Shown here piece after piece: positions 58,413 to 64,000 of a stretch of 64,000 nt of DNA (within the stretch, counting starts at the first letter, position 1; each line of letters opens with the position of its first letter). Under the pieces are notes generated by a model. The model did not search any database. It saw nothing but the letters and a program-made list of their open reading frames with translations, and was not told the origin of the DNA. Both the position numbers and the translations under genes were made by a program. The DNA comes from Ga0077560 sp046330435 (GTDB lineage Bacteria > Actinomycetota > Thermoleophilia > Miltoncostaeales > Miltoncostaeaceae), in NCBI GenBank assembly GCA_046330435.1, contig JAXLST010000011.1:142745-206744 (forward strand), read 5' to 3'.

Positions 58413-58889
58413 ATGGCCACGATGGGGAAGATCGCGACGTGCCTGTGGTTCGACACCCAGGCCGAGGAGGCGGCAGAGTTCTACGCCTCCCTCATCCCGG
58501 GGTCCCGGGTCGTGCGGATCGACCGGTTCCCGGGCGGCGAGCGGGAGGGCCAGGTGGCGCTCGCGGAGATCGAGCTCGCCGGGCACCGCTACCAGCTGCT
58601 CAACGGAGGCCCCGCGTTCCCGCAGAGCGAGGCCGTGTCGATCGTCGTCACTTGCGACGGCCAGGAGGAGGTCGACCGGCTCTGGACCGCCCTCACCGCC
58701 GACGGCGGGAGGGACAGCGCCTGCGGGTGGGTGAAGGACCGCTTCGGCGTGTCGTGGCAGCTCATCCCCGACGGCCTCATGGACCTGATGTTCAACGGGG
58801 ACGCGGCGTCCCGGCGCGCCTGGGACGCGCTCATGACGATGCGGAAGATCGACATCTCCGCGGTGCGGGCGGCCCACGCCGGCCCCTGA
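58413..58889 (+). CDS. PhnB-like VOC-family protein
   Basis: 158 residues from ATG 58413 (ATG 58422 is an alternative) with ACGGAGGAG upstream. Vicinal oxygen chelate/PhnB-3-dmu-9 type: KIATCLWFDTQAEEAAEFYASLIPGSRV, VALAEIELAGHRYQLLNGGP, SIVVTCDGQEEVDRLW, CGWVKDRFGVSWQLIPDGL. The family was named after a methyltransferase but most members have unknown functions. Monocistronic between fabI (divergent) and the CopC-CopD gene. Confidence 0.82.
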   Translation: MATMGKIATCLWFDTQAEEAAEFYASLIPGSRVVRIDRFPGGEREGQVALAEIELAGHRYQLLNGGPAFPQSEAVSIVVTCDGQEEVDRLWTALTADGGRDSACGWVKDRFGVSWQLIPDGLMDLMFNGDAASRRAWDALMTMRKIDISAVRAAHAGP

Positions 58890-58971
58890 GCCGTCCAGCG
58901 GGCGGGACCCCCGTCGCCGCGGCGACGACGGGGGTCCGCCGCGGCGCGCGGAGATGTCATGCTCCGCCCCC

Positions 58972-60393
58972 ATGCGCCGACTGCTGCTGCTCGTCGTCCT
59001 CGCCGCCACCGTCCTCGGGCTCCCGGCGACCGCCCTGGGGCACGCGATCGTGCTGCAGAGCAGCCCGCCGTTCGAGACGGCCGTGCCGACCGCGCCGAAG
59101 AAGGTGCAGGTCCAGTTCAGCGAGCCGATCCAGCTGCTGGGCGCAGCGGACGTGCAGGTGGTCGACGCCCAGGGCCGGCCGGTGAGCGGCGGCAGCGCCC
59201 AGGTGAGCCCCACCGACAGCAGCCTCCTGGAGATCCCGCTGAAGGACGGCCTGTCCGACGGCACCTACACGGTGCGCTTCAAGGTGGTGAGCGCCGACTC
59301 GCACATCATCGGCGGGGCGCGCGCGTTCGGCGTGGGATCCGGGCCGGTGGCGGCCCCGTTCCTGGGCAACGGCACGGACAACGGCCCCGACGAGACCAGC
59401 GCGTGGGCGGTGAGCGCCCGGTTCTTCGAGCTGGTGGGCCTGGGCGGGCTGCTGGGGCTGCTCGGCTTCCGGTGGCTGGTGTGGGGCCCGGCGTGGCGCC
59501 GCCGCCTCACCGGCGTGCCGGCCGCCGAGCGTGAGGCCGCGCTGGGCTGGGGCCGCGACGTGTTCTGGGTGATCTTCGGGACCCTCGCCGTGGGGTCGAT
59601 GATCGCCGAGGGCTACCTGCTCATCACCTACTCGGCGAACGCCCTCGGCACCACCGTGCTGGACACCCTCAAGGACACCTCCGGCGTGGGCGACGTGCTG
59701 GCCACCACCCGGTTCGGGTCGCTGCTCCAGCTGCGCGGGGCGCTGCTGTTCGCCCTGTTCGCGATCGGCGCCTGGCAGTTCCTCGCGGAGTTCGGCAGCA
59801 CCAACGCCCCGAAGGCCGCCACGGCGACGGGCGCCCGGGTGCCCGCGGCGATCATGGCCGGCCTGGTCCTCATCGTGCTGTACGGGATCTCCAGCCAGGG
59901 GCACGCCTCGCAGGCGCCGTGGGCGCCGCTTCAGGTGGCCGCCGACGTGGTGCACCTGGGGGCCGCCGCGATCTGGATCGCCGGGCTGGCGGTGATGGTG
60001 GTGGTGCTGCGCCGCGTCCCGCAGGTCGCCCAGCAGCACGGCCCGCGGATCGCCGCCGCGGTGCTCTACACGTTCTCGGGCGTCGCCCTCGCCGCGGTGG
60101 GCGTGGTGGTCCTCACCGGCGTCGTGCGGTCGATCGGCCAGCTGTCGGACCCCGCGCAGCTGTGGGACAGCTCCTACGGCCACAGCATCCTCATCAAGGT
60201 GGGGCTGCTGTCGTTGATCACGCTGGTCGCCCTGTGGAACCGGCGGGTGACGAACAGCATGGCGGTGGTCTCCGCCCCGCCCCGCCGGGCCCTGTCGATG
60301 GTGCGCCGCGCGGCGACCGCGGAGCTGGCGATGGCCGTCACGGTGGTCCTGGTCGCCGCGCTGCTGGTCGCGCAGGTCCCCGGGCGGGTCTAG
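58972..60393 (+). CDS. CopC-CopD fusion, copper resistance/uptake membrane protein
   Basis: 473 residues from ATG 58972; signal peptide RRLLLLVVLAATVLGLPATALG, cleaved before HAIVLQSSPP, so that the first His becomes the copper-binding amino-terminal ligand as in CopC. The CopC domain (30-130) closes with SADSHIIGGARAF. A linker leads to a CopD domain of eight helices (VSARFFELVGLGGLLGLLGFRWLVW; ISSQGHASQAPWAPLQVAADVVHLGAAAIWIAGL; SILIKVGLLSLITLVALWNRR). Fused CopCD proteins are known in actinobacteria and act in periplasmic copper handling or import. Copper need of the bd oxidase is nil, so it serves other cuproenzymes. Confidence 0.85.
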   Translation: MRRLLLLVVLAATVLGLPATALGHAIVLQSSPPFETAVPTAPKKVQVQFSEPIQLLGAADVQVVDAQGRPVSGGSAQVSPTDSSLLEIPLKDGLSDGTYTVRFKVVSADSHIIGGARAFGVGSGPVAAPFLGNGTDNGPDETSAWAVSARFFELVGLGGLLGLLGFRWLVWGPAWRRRLTGVPAAEREAALGWGRDVFWVIFGTLAVGSMIAEGYLLITYSANALGTTVLDTLKDTSGVGDVLATTRFGSLLQLRGALLFALFAIGAWQFLAEFGSTNAPKAATATGARVPAAIMAGLVLIVLYGISSQGHASQAPWAPLQVAADVVHLGAAAIWIAGLAVMVVVLRRVPQVAQQHGPRIAAAVLYTFSGVALAAVGVVVLTGVVRSIGQLSDPAQLWDSSYGHSILIKVGLLSLITLVALWNRRVTNSMAVVSAPPRRALSMVRRAATAELAMAVTVVLVAALLVAQVPGRV

Positions 60394-60575
60394 GCACCGC
60401 CTCCGGCGCGCGCGGCGAGGGCTCGCCGCGGCACCCGCCGTTCGACTAGGCTGCCCCTCGCGCCGCGGTTCGTCCGCGGCGGGGGCACCGCATGGCCCGG
60501 CGTCTTTGGTCGGCAGAGACGTCGCGGTCGTCTGGCGCCGCAGAAACGCCGAACACCACGAGGGGACACACCCGA

Positions 60576-62177
60576 ATGAGCACCATTCCCGCCCCTGAGG
60601 GCGTCGAGGTCCGCGGCGAGGCCACACCGGCCGCCGTCGAGATCCTGACCCCCGAGGCACTCGCCTTCGTCGCCAAGCTGCACCGCGCGCACAACGCGCG
60701 CCGCGTGGAGCTGCTGCAGAAGCGCGTCGAGCGCGCGGCCGACCTGGCCGCGGGCAAGAAGCCCGACTTCCTGCCCGAGACCGCGTCCGTCCGCGAGGGT
60801 GACTGGACCGTGGCCCCCGTACCCGCCGACATGCAGGACCGCCGCGTCGAGATCACCGGCCCCGTCGACCGCAAGATGATCATCAACGCCCTGAACTCCG
60901 GGGCGAAGGCGTTCATGGCGGACTTCGAGGACTCGAACACCCCCACCTGGGAGAACACCATCCTGGGCCAGGTGAACCTGCGCGACGCCGTCGCGCGGAC
61001 CATCGAGTTCAGCCAGGATGGCGGCAAGCACTACAGCCTCAAGCCCAAGGGCGAGACCGCCACGCTCATCGTGCGGCCCCGCGGCTGGCACATGGTGGAG
61101 AAGCACGTCCTCATCGACGGCGAGCCGGCGTCGGCGTCGATCTTCGACTTCGGCCTCTACCTGTTCCACAACCACGCCGAGATGAAGGCCCAGGGCACCG
61201 GCCCGTACTTCTACCTCCCGAAGATGGAGTCGCACCTGGAGGCCCGCCTCTGGAACGACATCTTCGTGATGGCGCAGGACACGCTCGGCATCCCGCAGGG
61301 CACCATCAAGGGCACGGTGCTCATCGAGACCATCCTCGCCGCGTTCGAGATGGACGAGATCCTGTACGAGCTCCGTGAGCACTCCTCCGGCCTCAACTGC
61401 GGCCGCTGGGACTACATCTTCAGCTGCATCAAGAAGTTCGGTCCCGACCCCGAGTTCGTGCTCGCCGACCGCGGCCAGGTCACGATGACCACGCACTTCA
61501 TGCGGTCGTACTCCCTGCTCTGCATCAAGACCTGCCACCGCCGCAACGCCCACGCGATGGGCGGCATGGCCGCGCAGATCCCGATCAAGGGTGACGAGGC
61601 CGCCAACGAGGAGGCCCTCGGCAAGGTGAAGGCCGACAAGGAGCGCGAGGCCAACGACGGCCACGACGGCACCTGGGTCGCCCACCCGGGCCTCGTGCCG
61701 ATCGCGATGGACGCGTTCAACGCGGTCATGAAGGGCCCGAACCAGATCGACCGCAAGCGTGAGGACGTCAACATCACCGCGGCCGACCTCCTGGACTTCG
61801 GTCCCGCCGGCCCCATCACCGAGGCCGGCCTGCGTCAGAACATCAACGTGGGCATCCAGTACCTGGGCGCCTGGCTCGGCGGCACGGGCTGCGTGCCGCT
61901 GTTCAACCTCATGGAGGACGCCGCCACGGCGGAGATCTCCCGGAGCCAGGTGTGGCAGTGGGTCCACAGCCCCAAGGGCATCCTCGACGACGGCCGCAAG
62001 ATCGACATGCCGCTCGTCAAGCAGATCATCGCGGAGGAGATGGTGAAGATCCGCGAGGTGCGCGACGGGGACCCCACCGGCGAGTACCAGCGCGCCGCGG
62101 AGCTGTTCGAGGGCCTCATCGAGCCGAAGGACTTCACGGACTTCCTGACGCTCCCCGCGTACGACCTGATCGACTAG
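60576..62177 (+). CDS. aceB: Malate synthase A
   Basis: 533 residues. Condenses glyoxylate and acetyl-CoA to malate in the glyoxylate shunt. Motifs: AFMADFEDSNTPTWENTILGQ, LIVRPRGWHMVEKHVLIDG, YFYLPKMESHLEARLWNDIF, GTIKGTVLIETILAAFEMDEIL, GLNCGRWDYIFS, and AHAMGGMAAQIPIKGD, NINVGIQYLGAWLGGTGCVPLFNLMEDAATAEISR. ATG 60576 after AGGGGACACACC gives the standard N-terminus. The shunt's isocitrate lyase is not in the window. Length fits the A isoform. Leader of about 180 bases shows no clear site. Confidence 0.95.
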   Translation: MSTIPAPEGVEVRGEATPAAVEILTPEALAFVAKLHRAHNARRVELLQKRVERAADLAAGKKPDFLPETASVREGDWTVAPVPADMQDRRVEITGPVDRKMIINALNSGAKAFMADFEDSNTPTWENTILGQVNLRDAVARTIEFSQDGGKHYSLKPKGETATLIVRPRGWHMVEKHVLIDGEPASASIFDFGLYLFHNHAEMKAQGTGPYFYLPKMESHLEARLWNDIFVMAQDTLGIPQGTIKGTVLIETILAAFEMDEILYELREHSSGLNCGRWDYIFSCIKKFGPDPEFVLADRGQVTMTTHFMRSYSLLCIKTCHRRNAHAMGGMAAQIPIKGDEAANEEALGKVKADKEREANDGHDGTWVAHPGLVPIAMDAFNAVMKGPNQIDRKREDVNITAADLLDFGPAGPITEAGLRQNINVGIQYLGAWLGGTGCVPLFNLMEDAATAEISRSQVWQWVHSPKGILDDGRKIDMPLVKQIIAEEMVKIREVRDGDPTGEYQRAAELFEGLIEPKDFTDFLTLPAYDLID

Positions 62178-62234
62178 CACCGACCCGCAGGACACCGCCT
62201 CCCCCGGCCCGCCGGGGGAGGCACCCCTTTCTCC

Positions 62235-62717
62235 ATGCAGCTGGCGCTCATCCGACACGGCATCGCCGAGGACGCCGGCCCGGCCACCGGCTACCGGGAC
62301 GAGCCGCGGCGCCTCACGGAGGAGGGGATCGCGAAGATGACCCGCCAGGCCGCGGGCATCGCGAAGCTCGGCCTGGAGCCCCAGGCGATCCTGTGCTCCC
62401 CGCTTCCGCGCTGTGAGCAGACCGCCCACATCATCGGCGAGCGCCTCGAGGTGCCCGTCGTCCCCTTCGAGACCCTCCGCCCCGGCGCCCGCGTCGAGGC
62501 GGTGCTGGACGCCATCGCGTCGTTCCCCGACGCGGACTGCCTCATGGTCTGCGGCCACCAGCCGGACCTCTCCATCATCACGGCCGAGCTCATCGGCGGC
62601 GGCGTCGCGGAGTTCCGGAAGGGGTCGCTGGCGATCATCGACCTGCACCGCCGCGCCCGGAACGCCGGCGTCCTGGAGATGCTCCTCACCCCGAAGGTGC
62701 TGCGGCACCTGGGGTAG
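62235..62717 (+). CDS. SixA-like phosphohistidine phosphatase
   Basis: 160 residues of the histidine phosphatase superfamily: LALIRHGIAED (catalytic RHG), ILCSPLPRCEQTAHII, and CLMVCGHQPDLSIITAEL. The size and SPLPRCEQTA motif fit SixA, which removes phosphate from Hpt-domain histidines of phosphorelays. A hybrid kinase with a damaged Hpt is in the same window, but no direct link is shown. ATG 62235, separated from malate synthase by 57 bases, possibly co-transcribed. A large hairpin follows. Confidence 0.85.
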   Translation: MQLALIRHGIAEDAGPATGYRDEPRRLTEEGIAKMTRQAAGIAKLGLEPQAILCSPLPRCEQTAHIIGERLEVPVVPFETLRPGARVEAVLDAIASFPDADCLMVCGHQPDLSIITAELIGGGVAEFRKGSLAIIDLHRRARNAGVLEMLLTPKVLRHLG

Positions 62718-62733
62718 GGCGTCTCGCCGGCTT

Positions 62734-62781
62734 CTTATGACCGCCCGGCGGTTCTGAAAAGCCGGGCCGGGCGGCCATAAG
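62734..62781 (+). terminator. Long near-perfect inverted repeat after the SixA-like gene
   Basis: CTTATGACCGCCCGG (62734-62748) and CCGGGCGGCCATAAG (62767-62781) are complementary with one mismatch. The loop also allows CCCGGC/GCCGGG pairing. It starts 17 bases after the stop and ends 27 bases before the next ATG, so it may be a terminator or an operator of the next gene. Confidence 0.5.
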
Positions 62782-62808
62782 CAGCCCGCACCGGTGTTGA
62801 ATGGCGCC

Positions 62809-63228
62809 ATGCGGATCCCGGACAGCGCCAGGGAGGTCCTCACCTCGGGGCGCCTCGCGCACTTCACGACGATCCGGAAGGACGGCCGCCCGCACACCAC
62901 CATCGTGTGGACCGACGTCCAGGGTGACGAGATCGTCATCGGGAAGCTCTTCGAGGACGACAAGGTGCGCCACATCCGGCGCGACCCGCGGGTGTCACTC
63001 TCGATGGAGGCCGACGGCGACCAGATGGGGATGCGGAACTACCTGGTGGTGGAGGGCGAGGCCCGCATCACCGAGGGCGGCGCCCCGGCCCTGCTGCAGG
63101 AGCTCGCCCAGCGCTACGTGGGTCCGGGCACGCGGTTCCCGCCCATGCCGGACCCGCCGGAGGGCTTCATCATCCGGGTGACCACCACGAAGGTCCGTGG
63201 CATGGGCCCCTGGGGCACCACGCTCTGA
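62809..63228 (+). CDS. PPOX-class (F420/FMN-dependent) oxidoreductase-like protein
   Basis: 139 residues with the split-beta-barrel fold: ARLAHFTTIRKDGRPHTTIVW, FEDDKVRHIRRDPRVSLSME, YLVVEGEARITEGGAPALLQELAQRYVG, and FIIRVTTTKVRGMGPW. These are typical of the PPOX class F420-dependent enzymes of actinobacteria, small dimers binding FMN or F420. ATG 62809 gives the conserved N-terminus. The next gene overlaps its stop (CTGA). F420 genes are not in the window, so cofactor is inferred from the family. Confidence 0.8.
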   Translation: MRIPDSAREVLTSGRLAHFTTIRKDGRPHTTIVWTDVQGDEIVIGKLFEDDKVRHIRRDPRVSLSMEADGDQMGMRNYLVVEGEARITEGGAPALLQELAQRYVGPGTRFPPMPDPPEGFIIRVTTTKVRGMGPWGTTL

Positions 63229-64000
63229 GCCGGTTCCGAGGCCCGGTCGCGACGGCCGGGCTCATGGCGTTCACCGCCCAGGCGCTGGTGGGCTCGTCGT
63301 TCGCTGCGGCCGTGGCGCTGGACGACTACCCCATCGCGGGCGGGCAGGCCGGACGGTACGCGCTCGCGGCGCTCGTGATGCTCTGCATCGGGCGGTTCCG
63401 GCTGCCCCGCCTCACCCGCGCGGACCTCGCGCCGCTGCTGGGGCTCACCATCACCGGCCTGGCGGTCTTCAACTGGCTCATGGTGAAGGGCGTGGAGATC
63501 AGCGACCCGGCCAGCATGGGCGTGATCGTGGGGTGCGTGCCCGTCGTGCTGGCGATCCTGGGACCCCTGCAGCGCGGGCAGCGTCCCCGGGCCGGGGTGG
63601 TGGCGGCGGGGATCATCGTGGCCACGGGCGCCGCGCTGGTGCAGTGGACCGGGGAGGCCCCGGCACTGCTCGGCATCGTGCTCGCCCTGCTGGCGCTGGC
63701 GTGCGAGGCGGCGTTCACGCTCCTGGCGGTGCCGCTCCTGCCCCGGCTGGGCGCCCTGGGCATCACCCAGTGGGCCACGATGCTGGTGGTCCCCATCCTC
63801 CTGGCATGGGCGCTCCTGGTGGAGGGCCCCTCCGCGCAGCGCCTCCCCGAGACCAGCGAGCTGCTCGCCCTGCTGTGGCTCACCGCCGGGGTGACGGCCA
63901 TCGCGTTCCTGTGCTGGTACGGGGCGGTGCACCGCATCGGCGCCGACCGGGCGGGGCTGTTCAGCGGCGTGCTGCCGGTGAGCGCCGCGGTCCTCGGGGC
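63225..64000 (+). CDS. EamA/DMT-family transporter, partial at window end
   Basis: The frame continues beyond the window. It can start at CTG 63225, which overlaps the PPOX gene stop (CTGA) and retains helix 1 (VATAGLMAFTAQALVGSSFAAAVAL), or at ATG 63264, which falls in that helix. At least eight hydrophobic helices are visible with EamA features (GGQAGRYALAALVMLCIGRF, DPASMGVIVGCVPVVLAIL, AGVVAAGIIVATGAALV). Drug/metabolite transporters export amino acids or other small molecules. The C-terminus is outside the window. Start uncertain. Confidence 0.75.
   Translation, partial: MSRFRGPVATAGLMAFTAQALVGSSFAAAVALDDYPIAGGQAGRYALAALVMLCIGRFRLPRLTRADLAPLLGLTITGLAVFNWLMVKGVEISDPASMGVIVGCVPVVLAILGPLQRGQRPRAGVVAAGIIVATGAALVQWTGEAPALLGIVLALLALACEAAFTLLAVPLLPRLGALGITQWATMLVVPILLAWALLVEGPSAQRLPETSELLALLWLTAGVTAIAFLCWYGAVHRIGADRAGLFSGVLPVSAAVLG

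Noticed and set aside
56592..59264. One continuous 890-codon minus frame containing the GNAT protein
   Set aside because: Only the part 56592-57509 has domain content; the rest lies antisense or out of frame to fabI and the PhnB-like gene.

Overview
The window is a very GC-rich stretch of bacterial chromosome (by eye well above 70 percent, with nearly saturated G/C third positions, frequent GTG starts, and ATGA/GTGA start-stop overlaps). The tRNA genes do not encode CCA. Gene content fits a high-GC actinobacterium, possibly a Thermoleophilia-like lineage: cytochrome bd with CydDC, FabI, malate synthase, soluble chemotaxis receptors and many secreted proteins. The lineage is an inference; there is no rRNA or other phylogenetic marker here. 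About 55 protein genes, two intact tRNAs and several hairpins or inverted repeats can be supported.

Layout. 1-1504: the end of a lower-GC segment with an ECF sigma factor C-terminus, a membrane-anchored partner protein and the 3' part of a tRNA-Glu gene, which looks like the attachment-site edge of an integrated element. 1548-11204: MFS exporter, secreted propeller/PKD protein, histidine decarboxylase with a coupled Cys-rich mini-protein, a large LamG/heparinase II/III protein, an SDR and a beta-helix protein. 11366-14573: a compact operon starting with a wHTH-nucleotidyltransferase/HEPN pair (toxin-antitoxin type) behind a perfect 15-bp palindrome, continuing into a GST and a secreted propeller protein. 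14570-17010: peroxiredoxin-like protein, YihY/BrkB membrane protein and a secreted protein. 17185-21090: a metal-type ABC importer (ATPase, CTG-started permease, lipoprotein) flanked by two paralogous His-rich membrane proteins. 21308-27185: cydABDC, the complete cytochrome bd oxidase operon.

27189-32586 (minus strand): DUF3237 protein, then an operon of two ATP-grasp ligases around an isocitrate-type dehydrogenase and an RraA-like protein, plus a small membrane protein. 32719-36975: acyl-CoA synthetase and two tandem cytosolic chemotaxis receptors, the first behind a sigma-28-like promoter. 36965-38939: an FHA/trypsin-like membrane protease followed by an S26-like protein lacking catalytic residues. 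39057-39222: tRNA-Val and tRNA-Asp with a terminator, next to a decayed VapBC module. 39913-47529: RTX-repeat protein, trans-sulfuration PLP enzyme, secreted Ig-like protein, SARP-type regulator with cupin, and a PAS/GAF sensor. 47699-53965: Kup potassium transporter, lysyl-oxidase-like protein and a hybrid histidine kinase. 54308-58291 (minus): phosphoesterase, an apparently split secreted metallopeptidase, a double GNAT protein and FabI. 58413-64000: PhnB-like protein, CopC-CopD fusion, malate synthase, SixA-like phosphatase, a PPOX/F420-type protein and the start of an EamA transporter.

How the genes fit together: core metabolism (bd oxidase, malate synthase, FabI) is interleaved with envelope and secreted functions and with signal transduction. 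Candidates for novelty are the coupled Cys-rich peptide behind histidine decarboxylase, the TA/GST/secreted-protein operon, the ATP-grasp/RraA/dehydrogenase operon, and the paralogous membrane proteins bracketing the metal importer.
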